Positions 31,086-43,726 of a DNA stretch of 64,000 nucleotides are shown here, piece after piece (positions within the stretch are counted from its first letter, which is position 1; every line of letters begins with the position of its first letter). Source of the stretch: Alopecurus myosuroides. Taxonomy: Eukaryota; Streptophyta; Magnoliopsida; Poales; Poaceae. The notes beneath the pieces were generated by a model. That model did no database searches. It was not told the origin of the DNA and saw nothing but the letters and a program-made list of their open reading frames with translations. The DNA lies in contig CM054057.1 of the NCBI GenBank assembly GCA_028641055.1, forward strand, positions 725,227,411 to 725,291,410, written 5' to 3'. Made by a program: the position numbers and the translations under genes.

Positions 31086-34069
31086 TGTAACAACCCTAGG
31101 CTCCTATAGAAAGGTACTACAAAATTTGGGTAAAATTTTCACGTTTTCTTTTCTTCATGCATCATGGCATCCGTATTAAAATGCTAATATTAAATCACGC
31201 CAACTGCAAAACCTTAAGAGAAAACAAACCCACTCACCAGAAAAACATATCTTGATCTTCCATACTTGTCAAGGAAGTTCCAAGAATTAAATTCATAGTT
31301 TGGTAGCTATAATAAAAATGCAAATTGTTTTAGAAAAATGCAAATATGTATTCATTCAATTTTTTCCAGATTGTTTTCAAACCAAAGTTTATTACTGAAT
31401 TGCTAAGCTTAATGTAAAACAAATGTTGAAAACAAATTAAAGAGGTGGCAACACCTCTCATAAAAATATTCAACATATTGTTCAAACTCCATCCTTGCAA
31501 TTTTTCTACTAAATTGAATTTGCTCAAAGGGCAACAAAACTATTTCGTGATCTTCCAAATTGTTGAAGAAGTCCAATATTGACTTATGGAAGTTGTGAAA
31601 ACTTTGGAGAAATTCCAAAAGTTAATAAAAGGAAAACGCATTCAAATTTGCTCACCCAATCTTGAACTCAAATGTTTTCAAAACTTACAAACTTCAAAAC
31701 AGAAGTGGTGGGGTATGTTAAATTGTTAGTGCAAGCCTCCACTTATATTTTTGGCAAGGTTTGGTGGGAGAAAAACAAATGCGTTATTATTTGAATATTG
31801 CCAATAATGCCACAAACAGAAAACCTCGAACAAGTTACTTCTGGAAACTTTCTCCAATTGAGATAAACAATTTACCAAGGCTTTCTTATGTTAGATAAAG
31901 GTCAGACAAAAGAGGGCACCAAAATTTGAATTCGTTAAAGCCCTGAAAAAATCAAATTACATCACAGCAATAAACCAACAATGAAACAAGTTTGTTCTAC
32001 AAAACTTATTCAATTGCCTTGAAAAATTTATCATAGGACCTTTATGCCACATAAGGAATGCTTGCAAATTTCCTTGAATGTTGGAAGTGTTTAACTAATT
32101 TTAATAAATCAAATACATTTATGGCAGAGATGAAAATAATTCATGTTTTTTCTACAAACTTTCTCAAAATAATATCAAAATTCTATCACTGATTCCTTAA
32201 GGTAAATAAGATTTTCTGACCACATATATTAAGGTTTGGAATTAATGAAGTGCCTAAATTAATTGTTGGAATAAAAGTGCAGAAAAGAAACTAAAAAAAG
32301 TTTGTTTCAAAAATTTATTAAAAAAAATGAAAAATTTGTTAGTGGTGCCTTTTCACAATTAGGAATTTTGGGCCAAAATTTAAACACTTTTGAATTGTGT
32401 TGGTGGCTCAATTAATTGGTTTGGTACATTTCTAGAAAAGAAAAGAGGAGGAAAACAGGCAGGGAAAGTTAGCCCGGGGGTTTTCGCAAAATCGCCATGT
32501 CCTCTCTCTCTCCTCCGTCTCCGCCGCGCGCGGCAAGGCCGCCACGGCTATCCAGGCCCCCCACGAGCTCACCTCGCCCCCGCTGCTTAAGAGGAGCCCC
32601 CCCCACGTTGCTCTACAGCTCCTCCAGGAACCCTAGATCTCGCAGAGCTTTCCCTTTCCCTCCCCCTCCATTATTTCTCCCGGACAAACCCTAGCTCGCT
32701 TATCCGACTCCCCGCTGGCATTACGAGCACTTTCGAGAAGCACCATGACCACGAGAAGCTCCGCCTCATCGAGCTATACGTCCCCGTCGACGGAATCGAC
32801 CGGGGAAGCCTGCAGTTGACCATGCCGTCCTTTTCCTTCTGTCGGCCAGCCGAGCTGCGCCGCGGAATTCCGGTCGTCTCCAACAACGCTGTCTCCTTGC
32901 ACGCTTCAAGGGTGAGCTGGGTCCCCCTAGACGTGCTCGCGTCCCTCCTCCCCCTCTAGTTCGTCGGCACCGTGTCGACCGTGCGCGGTCGCCACCGTAG
33001 CTCATTGCCGTCATCCTTGCAGGTGACCATATGGTCCCGTGCTTCGGCACTAGGGCCTGCTCGTCACTCTGGTTATGTTGTACGTCGTCTCGGGCACGCG
33101 CGCGCCATAGCGCCGCGGCCAAGCACGCCCGTGCCAGCCGTGACCACCCTCCCGCGCCGGTCTGCGCGTCCCCGCGGTCAAATTTGACCGTGGGCCCGCT
33201 GTGCCGCGTGGACGCTTGCGTGGCAGCCACCTGGGCAGAGCCCCACTGTGTCAGTGACTGTGGCTGGCCTCTCCCTAGGTGAGAAACGATTCGACGTTAT
33301 ATTCGTGTTAAATAGAAAATCGGAAATCAGAAAACAGATTCAAATGCTTATTTATAAAATGCATACCTTATTCAAAATTGCTCCAAATTGGATGATTCAA
33401 AATCCCACATGCTCAGGAGAGTGAGATCTACATGTTTATATAAAAATTTCAACTCTCTCCGTTAAATGTTTTGAACTTATTATTTAATTACAGAAAAGAC
33501 CATTAAAAATGGAAACTTGCAAAATCCATAACTTGGGATCTGTTAATCCAAATTAAGCAAACTTGGTCTCTAAATTTTTTTCTTAACAAATTATACACAA
33601 TGGTATTTTATTTGCATATAATTTGATAAAATTTTACCAAGAAAACATCCATTATCTGTTCCGGTCAGAAAAGAAAAGGAAAAACAAAATGGTATAACTA
33701 ATTAAATAATTATCCAAAAATTATGTTTAATATCTTAAAACGATCAGTGGATTTTTTTTTACATCTTTTCAACCATTTCCATGCAAATGGATAAATTTTA
33801 ATTCTCTTTTTATATTGCTTTCTAAACATGGCAGAATTGACATACTTTGAATAATAATTATTAAGTGATGTTTTCTTCACCCAAAAATTATGGAAAGTAT
33901 ACCAAAATGTTAATCAAACCTAATACTAAGAGAGAACATAATTTTCATGCATGTTGACAAATTATTTAGGTACTAGTCTTGTTAGTAAAAATTAGCAGGC
34001 CACTAAGGTAATTATGAGTGTTGCCAAATAATGCATAATTAGTTGGGAACAAACATTTAATAAGAAGAT
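31086..34069 (+). mobile_element. L1: fragment of a long TGTAAC-type gypsy LTR inserted in S1
   Basis: TGTAACAACCCTAGG begins exactly where S1's LTR is interrupted. The first 1.3 kb is AT-rich, then 32450-33290 is GC-rich with AACCCTAG-type leader sequence and no long reliable frame, then AT-rich DNA continues. This resembles the very long LTRs of grass gypsy elements of the Sukkula/Erika kind, which start TGTRACAGCCC. The end is not visible because another LTR starts at 34070. I cannot name the family. ATTAT at 31081-31085 is a possible left target duplication. Confidence 0.5.
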
Positions 34070-34355
34070 TGATACGTCATAAACGTATCTATAATTTCTG
34101 ATGTTCCATGTTGTTTTCGTGTCATATTCTACATGTTTTCCTTACACTTTATGTCATTTTTATCGATTTTCCAGACTAACCTATTGACAATATGCCACAG
34201 AGCCAGTTCCCTGTTTCTGTTGTTTTTAGTTTCAGAAAAGTTGTTCTGAAAATATTCTCGGAATTGGAAAATTCGAAGCATGAAAGTCTTAGAATCCCTG
34301 AAGGTTCCATGTAGTATCGAAGAGGCCCGGAGGGAGGGCCAGAGGGGGGCTACAC

Positions 34356-37300
34356 TGTAACAGCCCAAGTATGAAAACCATCCCCTTAGAATGTTTGTTG
34401 CATGTTTATTTAAGTTTTGCATCATGTCATCATATTGTTTCCATGTTGTTTGCTTTTGTTTCTAAATTGTTGCATTTGTTTTCCACTGTTTTCACAACTC
34501 AAATTCAACCTTACTCAAACAATGTTTTCATACTTGTTCTGTTACAACTTTTGGAATAAAAATAACAAATAAAAACAACCCAATTGTTCTCATTTTATTT
34601 CCACATTGATCAACTAATAAATGGTGCTTTTATTTCCATTAATCAATTCCAATTTGGTTTCAAATTCAAAGCAATCACCAAACATCACCAAATTCCAAGA
34701 CATGGAAATTACCAAACCATTCTAATGTTTTATCCATTTAATAATAGGGCTCACCCTATTAAACTTGTTGTTTTCAATCATTAACCAATTAATTTGCAAA
34801 TATTCCAAGTCAAATTCAAATCAAAGCATCAAAAAGCAACCAAATTGAATTTATGCAAATTATACCACCATCCAACTCAATTGTTGTAATAAATCAATAG
34901 GGTTCCAAATACTTAAACCTTTTGTTTTATTTCTTTCAATACCCAAATTAACTCAAATTTAAACCATTGTTGTAAACATCAAAGTATTTTGAAAAATGTG
35001 TAAAACAAAACTTGTCTTTTGCTTACTGTTGACCCAAACAACTTCCCCTAATTATTTTTCTAACAATTCTGTTAACTCAAAATCCTCTTCTCTTCCAAAT
35101 CCTTTTCTGTAAAAAAAAATAAATCAGAAGAAAATATTAAAAGAAACGGCTGGGGGGGGGGGGAGAAGCAGACTGGGCCAAGCCCAGCCCGCCACCCCAG
35201 CACGCTCACACCCGCACGACCTGCCAGCCATCTCTTCCACCTCCGTACAGCTGAGCTCAGCGCACGACAGCAAACGAACTCCACCTGCCCCTCCCTGCCT
35301 ATATCTACCCCGATCCCCTCAAACCCTAGGGCTAAGCCCCTACTCCCCCTCTACCCTAGCGCCGCCGTCGCCCCTCTCTCTCTCCCCCCACGATCCTCTC
35401 TGTATCGGATCGACCACCCCTGTAACTCCACTGAACCGAGCTTGGCGCCGGAGTTCTCCTCCGCCTTGGCGCCGCGTCCGGCCGCCTCCGGCCACCCCGA
35501 GGACTCCCACGCGAAGATGGTAATGCCTCCTTTCCATTCCCCTCAACCCCCTCTCGTTTCATCGATGAATAAGCATCAATCGCTTCCATGAAAACCCGCC
35601 TACTGCTCCCTGTTCGTGCCTGCTGTAAGATGTCTGAAGGTGTTCGTTTGGGTTCAGTTACGCGCGCAAGCGTTAGCTCATCCCTCCGAGTTTCCCTAGT
35701 CTGTCACGAACCCGAGCGCACCGCACTGGCAGAGACCACTTCGCGCGAGCCCAAGGTCCTGGGATCGAGTCCCGGCCACCCCCTTTTTGCTACTGCTTTT
35801 TCCGAATTTATTTCGGTTCGTTGTCTGAACCTCAAGCTCCCTGCTAGCAATTCCCTGACACCAACCAAGCAGCAGCGCAGTGGTTGCTCCCTTGTGCAAG
35901 CAGCAGCAGGGCAGGGGATCGAATCCCACCCCCTGCATATTACCCATCTTTTTTTTTATTTCAATTCTCCAGATCCACAAAGTTCCTGGTAATCACCAAT
36001 AGGCCCTTGCAAGTTATTCTAGTCCCTGTAAAAATATTTCCTAAGTCACTAGATCATAAAAAATGGCAGATTTGCACTATATCTTGTAAATAGCATAATA
36101 AAATCATTTTAGCTCCAAATCCAACATTTTTGATATGTTTTCAATACCAAATTAAATGTTCTATCCAAATATAAAATTTGTTTACTGTTTTGAATATTTT
36201 AAATTGGTGAAATATTTGAATTCTTGTTAAATTCACTTAAACTTGCAAAAACCATAACTTGTTCATAAAAATTCCAAATTTCACAAACCAAATATGTTTT
36301 CCAATCAATTTTTCATGTACTTTCCAAATATAAATTTTGTTTGCTGTTTTGAATAATTTAAATTGCTGAAAACAACTGTTTCTTGTTTATTGCATTTAAA
36401 ATTGCCAAAATAATAACTTGCTCATTTTAAATCCAATTTCAACAAATGAAATATGTTTTCCATGCAAAATTAAACCCTCTTTCCAAATATAAACTTTGTT
36501 ATCTATTTTGAACAATTAAAATTGGTGAAAACAACAAATGCTTGTGTAACACCTTTAAGTAACCAAAATTCCATAACTAATAAATGAATTTCTAAACTTG
36601 GTAAACCTTATTTCTATTTGCTCTATTGTTGTTATTTTGCTGTTTTCCTCATCCATTGCATCATGCTAATCCACTTTCATATAATGATTAGTTGTAAAAC
36701 AATTAATTCAACCATAAATCATGGGCTTTCCATATGCAATCCAATTGCATATGGGTCCATTTAATCCTGTTTCTATCTTGTCAACTATTTTCCTTTTGGA
36801 TGCATCAATTAAACTGTCATGCATCATCTTTGATTGTGCACCCTGCCATGATATTGATTGTTTATATTTCTGCCTTGTTTGTTTGCTTCTTCTCGGATAC
36901 ACGACGACGTTGAGACCGACGATACTTACGACACCCCTTCTAAGGATTTAGCTCAGTACCAGGCTACTGGGTTTGCAGGCAAGTTATCACTCACATGAAC
37001 CACTGTGTTCCTTTCAACATTGATTACCGATACTTTCCGTTGCTCTTTTCTGCAAGCCTTAGTAGTAGTTGTTTCTGTTACGAACCCATCACATGAATCC
37101 CTTAACCTTGATATTGCCTCACCTCCATACCTAAAACCCCTTGCTTGTTGCCTTAGTCTTATCTAGCATGCTTAGGTTGTTTTTGCTCGAGTCTGTTACC
37201 CGTTACTTTCTGTTACTATTCCTATTACGTTGTGGGGGCTCGATGTTTAATCAATCAATCATGCTAATGTTACTATTAATAATAAATTTTATGATAAGGC

Positions 37301-38744
37301 ACCGGCAGGAGGCCCTGTGTGGTTTTGGAGCCTGCTAGTGTCGACCCTAATAGGAAAAGGGTCTTGTCTACTGATCCATGATGAGCGCACTAACCGCATG
37401 TGGGAAGCGAGTATGGGCGCCCCCCTCAACTTGACCTGATTCGCATCTCGTCCAAATCGCCTCATTTAGTTCGTGTTTTCCATTTGCCGCATCATGTTTT
37501 TGCGAGCCCAGGCCAGGGTGGAACTTTCGTAGTCGGCATATAGGGGGACACGTTCTTAGAGTGCTATGAGGGTCCATTTTCTTCTGGGCTCGATTAGCCG
37601 TGCGCCCAAGGTGCTTTGGGCTTGATGCGAAGAATGGTTGGTTGTGTAGAGTACCCCGCTTGGTGGGTTAGCTTCCCATCTGGCGGGTTATTCTTGCGTG
37701 TACGGCCAAATTGGTGCAACCCTGCAGGGATAATCTTCTCGAGAAGCCGTGTTTTCCGCGGTTATGGATTACTTGGTGAAAGTACTGGCTAACAAGTACT
37801 CAGGACAACTTAAACATAACGATCAAACATGTTACACCCCATGATTAATAACTTGATTAGTAATAGGCTTATTGACACAATAATTTGAACCATCATTAAC
37901 TCAACGGTGTGAGTTATCCTCGGATTGCTTCTTTGGGATAAGGGGCGAGATCCAGGATGGGTTTGTTTGAAGTTATCTTTCAGTTGGTTACAATCCTCGA
38001 TCTTATCCCCTTTTCTGTTAGCCGGAAGTGGTAGAATCTCTGTAGTTGGTTAGCGCAGCCAGTTGCAGCATCTTTTATATCCCCTCTCTTCCGTTGAACC
38101 CAAGGCATCTGTGCTTGGTGTTGACGGGTTACACTTTGGTGAACTGTGAGTCTTGCTTGCCAGTACGTTTATGTACTGACCCCTTTGGGGCTGTGGTTTC
38201 CGCAGACCTACGTTTCCGAGGATCTACATGGTGGCCACTACGTGGAGTTTGACGAGACTGCTGACGAGTAGATAGCGGACCCGGGCAGGATCCGAGACTT
38301 CGTGGATGGGCTCCGTCTGTTTGTTTCCGGCCTCTTAGGCCTATTTGGTTCTTGTCTGTACTCAGACATGTTGAATGCTTCCGCTGTATTGTAATGATGA
38401 ATTGTTGGGACATGTGTCCTCTGAATGATTGTATTTGCTATCTCTGCTCTAGTGAGAGCTATTTGCAACTTATTTCAATCTTTTGTGTCGTAGAGATCTG
38501 TTGTGATATCAGTTGTTTAACGCCGTTGACGTACCATGTGTGTATGGTTTGAAGTACGTCGACGGAAGTGCCTTTGATCTCTAGTGGATAGTTTACATCG
38601 ACGATGGAATAGCAGGGCTTGTGTTGTCGCGCATAAGCGCAGGCCTACCAGGAAGCTGGGACGTGGGAGCAGTTATGCCCCATAATCCAAGCATCTGCTA
38701 TCCAGTTCGTACGGTGAGTATCCCCTAGAAATCAGGGTGCGGCA
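34356..38744 (+). mobile_element. L2: probable 4.4-kb solo LTR of a Sukkula/Erika-like gypsy element
   Basis: The 4,389-bp insertion starts TGTAACAGCCC, ends GTGCGGCA (TG..CA) and is flanked by TACAC at 34351-34355 and 38745-38749. It has no internal repeat of its own ends, no primer site and no coding domain, so it fits a solo LTR left by unequal recombination rather than a complete element. Positions 35140-35520 are GC-rich with AACCCTAG motifs, probably a promoter and leader; the rest is AT-rich. The family name is from resemblance of the first bases and the length. Confidence 0.75.
35730..35930 (+). other. Two degenerate tRNA-like T-arm motifs inside L2
   Basis: CTGGGATCGAGTCCCGG (35759-35775) forms a five-pair stem with a seven-base loop, and GGGATCGAATCCC (35915-35927) is a second box-B-like motif with a weaker stem. 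A box-A-like GCGCAGTGGTTGCTC precedes the second (about 35875-35890). T-runs follow both (35782 and 35949). Neither folds into a full tRNA that I can see, so they are not tRNA genes; they may be SINE remnants or RNA polymerase III-like boxes. Confidence 0.4.
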
Positions 38745-39319
38745 TACACCATAGGGCGGCGCACCCCCCTAACTGTTTCTGGGGGTGGTGTGGGCCCCTC
38801 AAGCATCCACCGCATCGCCCTTTCTCCTATTTATCCCCCGATATGTCAACACTAAATATACCATTTCATCCTGAGAAACACCCGAGGCCACCGTGATCGT
38901 CAACCCGAGATCGGGAGGGTTCTGGAGCTCTCCCCGGCAGCCTGCCGGGAGGGGAATTCATCACTGGAGGGGTCTACACCACCATGTCCGCCTCCAGAGT
39001 GATGCGTGAGTAGTTTATCCTTGGACTACGGGTCCATAGAAGTAGCTAGATGGTAGTACTCTCCACCTTATGCCTCATGTTTAGATCTCGTGAGCTTCCT
39101 CATGATGCAATTTGATGGGAACCCCAAGAGGAGGGTATGATGAGCACATCGGTAGGAGTTTTCCCCTCAGTTAAGAACCAGGGTTATCAATCCAGTAGGA
39201 GAAAGAGGACCTTCGGAAGGTTGATGCCACTGACGGTGGTATTGGCGCTTCACCAGTGTCAGCAACAACGTGGAACCTGCACACAACACAACCAAAATAG
39301 TTTGCCCCAACGGTACAGT

Positions 39320-40197
39320 TGTCGGGGGGCTACCCCCGAGTAGGGGTAAGGAAAGTGATAAAGATGAAGATCAGAGTAATTTTGGCCGGGTTGATGGCTA
39401 CCCGGGTACCCTCTACCCGGTAGTCTCTATCCGGTCATAAGTATTGAAGGCCAAGAGGCGATAAGGAGAAAGTTTGTATTCGTCCGGATAGCGGTCAAGT
39501 GGTCCGAGTAGATGGGCTGCGTTCCTACTCAGGCAAGAAGTTAATGGAGCCGTTCTGACAGGGATCCCGCGTATCCCGCAGCCGTACCGGCGTGCGGTTC
39601 AACTTACTAGGTGCGTGATTATCAGCGACGCGGCGTGGTGACAGAGAGGTTGGCACCTGTCTTGTCTTGTCACTGACAGAGGGAACAAGACAGGATGGGG
39701 GCCTACGCTGTGAGGCTGACAGAGTGGACAGGACCTGTCAGCCGTACGGCGCGGCGGCTTCTCAGCGCGTGACCCCGGAAGCGTGCCCTACGTCACAGTG
39801 CTTAAGTCACATCAGTTGTACCTTTTAGTCTTTGTTATTTCGGCTGGGCACCAGTATATAAGGTGCCCTGCCCCCTCCTGCGCGAGGGACGTTGCCTCAA
39901 ATCGCATTTTATTGCAAGAGCCAGGACTAGAGCTAGAGAGAACAGCCGAGTGGCTACTCGGCCAAGAGGCAAACATTGTACTGTGGCTACTCGGAAAACA
40001 TACATACAGAGAGGTAGGTAGGAGTAGGGGTGTTACCTCCACACGAGGGCCCTGAACCTGGGTAGACCTTGTTGTTTGCGGTGATATTCTTACCTGAGCG
40101 CGGCTACTCGCCGTGCGATCCCTCCCCGGATACCTCCAGCGTCCATCGGCCCCAACTTTAGCCATCCCATGGCATCTGTCTTCTCCACACCACGACA
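39320..40197 (+). repeat. 5' LTR of B
   Basis: 878 bp, TGTCGGGGGGCTACC to CCACGACA. TATATAA lies at 39855-39861. It is related to A's LTR along its length but clearly diverged, so A and B are subfamilies of one family. The Gag ATG is at 40169-40171, and as in A I see no earlier ATG after the TATA box. Confidence 0.95.
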
Positions 40198-40199
40198 GT

Positions 40200-40217
40200 T
40201 GGCGTCCACCGTGGGGC
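40200..40217 (+). other. Primer-binding site of B
   Basis: TGGCGTCCACCGTGGGGC, one base different from the tRNA-Lys match in A (C to T at position 6). It lies inside the gag frame, as in A. Confidence 0.75.
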
Positions 40218-42765
40218 CTGCAGCGGCGCTGGATGGGGTTCATATTCGGACGGGGCCCGTTTCTGCTTCGGGGGAGCGCGTGGTCTGTGGCCTTGTCCAT
40301 AGAGTCGGCTCCTTCGACTTCGTCACCGATAACGCCGGCGATTTCGATGGCAGGCCCGTGCCGGCAGGCGGCTCGGTGCTCTCCTTCGGCACGCACTTGG
40401 TCTACATCGCCACCACCGTCATCCGCGAGTTCCCGGAGGAGGTGCTCGTCGCGGAAGATCCTCCTGCTGTACTCGCTGCCCGCGGGAAGCCTTCTGGCTG
40501 CTCTGCGGACAGCATGGAGGTGATGATGACCGGCCCGGCTATCGATGCCGGGAAAGGCGCAGCCGCTACCGCGGGAGTCATCGAGGAACCTGTTGGCGCA
40601 AGGTTCCATAAGGCCTACGACGCGCCCCACAACATTCCGGGTTACGTGGATCCTTCCACGTCTACGGCTATACCAGCTGCTACCATGCAGCTGGGCATGC
40701 CACGAGCTAACGAGGCGGAACTCGCCGCCATGAAGACGCAACTCGAGCAGCAGCGTCAAGCGCTACTCTCGGAGTCCCAGGAGCTGGAGAAGGTTAGGCT
40801 TGAGCTTAACCTAGCTCAAAACGAGTACAACATAGCGCATGGCTTTACTCCTGTTTCTAGGCTGCCTAGCAAGCTAGGTGCTACCCGTCGCAACTTAGGC
40901 GCTGAGCTGGCTAGAGATGGTAGGGCTGCTAGCCAATCTGCTAGTTTCAACACTGTTGGTAGGCCCAAGTACAGCACCCCCGCCAAAACTCTTAGGGCTA
41001 CAGAGGCAGTGGCTGCTGAGTTGCCGCATCTCACTGGCGATGCGCGCGCTAGGCAGCAGGATAGACTCAACGAGCTAGTGCTAGAGGCTGGCAGGCAAAA
41101 CGAGGAGTTCCAGAAAGCCAATCCGGGTGCTGGTGCTTCTCAGGTTGTGCACTCGCATGCAGTCAGATCTACGGATCATGCCTCATCGCCGCTTCCTGGC
41201 AACGAGAGGGACCAGAGTGTGAACTCTGGAAAGAACAAACAGATGCGGGTGTACGACCCGGCTGTCGCCGCAAAACAGCACGCTGTGCCGCGGCAGCCCG
41301 GTCAGAAACACAACGCTGTAGGAGCAGGCTATCAAGCTAATAAAGCTCACAGCAAGGAGCAAGGAGGAAACCGTGCAGGACCTTCTCGGCGTCATGCTGC
41401 CCAGCCTGCTCGGCAGAGGACGCAGCAGCCAGCGGTAGCACAGCCGCATGCAGCTATGCCGGCAGCCAATCCGGTTGTGCAACCCGCAGCTGTGCAGGAA
41501 GACCGCTATGATGATGGGTACTCGACGATGGGGCTAGCCGGGTATGATGACCGAAGAGATGTCACTGATCGTTTGGGTGACCGCATGCTGGAGCCCAGTG
41601 ATGCAAGATACAAGCTGGACCGGATCAACCGGTCTGCGCAGCTCGAGAACAAGGGGCCACCCGGCCCAGACTGTTTTGGTTGCCGCATCATGGAGGATTC
41701 CTCCGTGAAACAGTTTCAACTGCCTAGGGGGACCAAGTGCTATGATGGCAGCACCAAACCAGAAGACTGGCTGAGTGACTACGTTACCGCCGTGCACATT
41801 GCGGGCGGCAACAGGAGATGGGTTGTGCGGTATGTTCCACAGATGTTGGAGGGCCCTGCTCGGATTTGGCTCAACAACCTGCCAAGAGATAGCATCAACT
41901 GCTGGCTAGACTTCTCGGAATCCTTCGTCAGCAACTTCACCAGCACGTACAAGAGGCCGAATAGGCCGCAGAAACTGTCTGCTTGCAAGCAGCGAGAAGA
42001 GGAAACTGACCGAGAGTACCTTACTCGGTGGAGCACGCTGAGGAACACCTGCGAGGGTGTAAATGAGTCACAGGCAATCGCCTGGTTCGCTTAAGGCTGC
42101 AGGCATGGCAGCATGTTGTGGCAAAAGCTGCAGAGGGAGATGCCGAGTACGCTCGCCGAGACAATCAAGATTGCTGATATGTATGCACTCGGAGACCCTA
42201 CTCAGCCTCTGCTCGATGTTGAGCCGAGAAGGAAGCACCATGACAGCAGCAGACGCCAAGACTTCATAAACAAGCGCAGACGTGACCGCATTGATACTCG
42301 GTATGATCCCGAGGAGGTGAATGATGTGATCCAAGGCACTGCGGCTGCTGGGAGTAGCCAAAGGCAAAAAACTGCTGGAGCCCAATACAGGCAGAACCAG
42401 AATCAGAGCCAAGGCATCAAGAAGACATACAATGCTCCCCAGCAGGGTAGCGGCAACCCGGATTCAGGAGGTGCTCCGAGTTTTATCTTTGAGAACATGA
42501 AGGTTGGGCCATGCAGCTTCCATACTCGGCATCTGAGTAGGCCAGCCAACCACACTACCCGGCAGTGCAGCTGGTGGGACCGTATCAAGGATGAAGACGC
42601 TGGTCAGCTGCCCCCTCCTCCTCCTCTGCCGCCTGTGAATGCCAATGTGCAGCCTATTCGGGCAGCTGCTCCCAGGCCTGTAGTGAAGCCGAGAAGGGAG
42701 AATGTGAACCAAGTGGCTCAGGGAGCCAATCGCAACTACAACAACGGCAACCGCAACTTCAACAA

Positions 42766-42778
42766 CAACAACAACCGC

Positions 42779-42830
<52 letters not shown>

Positions 42831-42866
42831 GCAACAAAAGGAACAACAACAACAACAACGGCAACA
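42766..42866 (+). repeat. AAC trinucleotide repeat coding for an Asn tract in B gag
   Basis: A near-perfect (AAC)n run encodes a long Asn tract between the CHHC knuckle and the protease, broken by a few Ser, Lys and Arg codons. A has a shorter, more interrupted tract at 16318-16425. Both stay in frame. The opposite strand gives a spurious Val-rich frame. Confidence 0.9.
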
Positions 42867-43726
42867 ATGGTGGTGGAGACCGCAACCAGTACCAGGAACA
42901 CCATGAGAGCTACATGATCTTCACCACCGAGCCATACGACAAGCAGTCATTGCACATGTGTGCGATGGAGGTAAATGCAGTGATCCCGGCTGTGCCTCAC
43001 TACCTGCACTGGTGCGACCAAGATATCACTTGGTCCAGAGCTGATCATCCCAAGGTGATGCCCAATCCGGGTAGCTATGCTCTGGTGGTGGATCCCACCT
43101 TCTTGGGAACTCAGAAGAATGTCAGATTCAGCAAGGTGCTGATAGATAACGGCAGCAACATCAACATCATGTACCGGGATACACTGGAGAAGCTCGGCCT
43201 CGCCGAGAACATGCTGCTACCCAGCAGGACCACATTCCATGGCATTGTGCCGGGAGTATCTTGTGCTCCAATCGGCCGCATCTGGGTTGATGTCCTATTC
43301 GGTACCAGGGAGAACTGCCGCACTGAGTGCCTGCAGTTTGAAGTAGTTGATCTTCAGAGCCCCTACCATGCACTACTCGGTAGGCCTGCCCTCAGCAAGT
43401 TCATGGCCTCAACCCATGCAACCTACCTGAAGATGAAGCTACCTGGTCCCAATGGTGTCATCACCATCTCGGGTGATTACAAGCGTTCCTTGGAATGCGC
43501 GTCTGCTAGTTCTCAGCTGGCGGAATCCATGGTCATTGCTGCCGAGAAGAAGAAGATACATGAGGTGGTTGCTATGGCTCAAGCGGCGCAAGGTGGTGCG
43601 CCTGGCATTCCGGGTTCCCAGTACGGAACGGCTTTCCAGGCGTCCCAGGAGACAAAGAAGGTCCAGGTTGATCCTGAGTTCGTAGACCGTGTTGCCATCA
43701 TTGGCGCCGGGTTGGGAGAGAAATAG

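Larger units (their letters stand above)
34070..39102 (+). repeat. S3: partial sense LTR of the S family, interrupted by L2
   Basis: The LTR pieces are 34070-34355 and 38750-39102 (639 bp in all). It starts TGATACGTCATAAACGTATC and runs through the block with CTCCAGAGTGATGCGTGAGTAG (about 38990-39015) to TCTCGTGAGCTTCCTCA. There it joins, without its second half, the outer end of the inverted LTR of S2 at 39103. Its first 20 bases match the inverted end of S2 at 63731-63750, so both belong to one subfamily. Confidence 0.75.
40169..43726 (+). pseudogene. B Gag-protease polyprotein, one nonsense mutation
   Basis: The frame begins with MASVFSTPRQLASTVG in the LTR and matches A's Gag along its length: the N-terminal conserved region, capsid block ARIWLNNLPRDSINCW, CHHC knuckle CSFHTRHLSRPANHTTRQC, a long Asn tract (42766-42830) and protease LIDNGSNINI with LLGRPALSKF. 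TAA at 42092-42094 stands where A has CAG (WFAQGC), and the same frame then continues to TAG 43724-43726. The A-specific TAG is not present here, so the two copies were broken independently. Confidence 0.85.

Noticed and set aside
32390..33290. A host gene in the GC-rich part of L1
   Set aside because: Short frames on both strands overlap, none has a recognisable domain, and the GC-rich leader-like pattern recurs in L2, so it is LTR sequence.
35740..35930. Two tRNA genes
   Set aside because: Only T-arm and partial box A features are present; no acceptor stem or anticodon arm could be paired.
35340..35990. Short genes on both strands in L2
   Set aside because: Low-complexity Arg/Pro-rich frames inside a duplication-flanked LTR; no family match.
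42464..42904. Minus-strand Val-rich open frame
   Set aside because: It is the reverse complement of the AAC repeat and surrounding gag code; the Val run has no other support.
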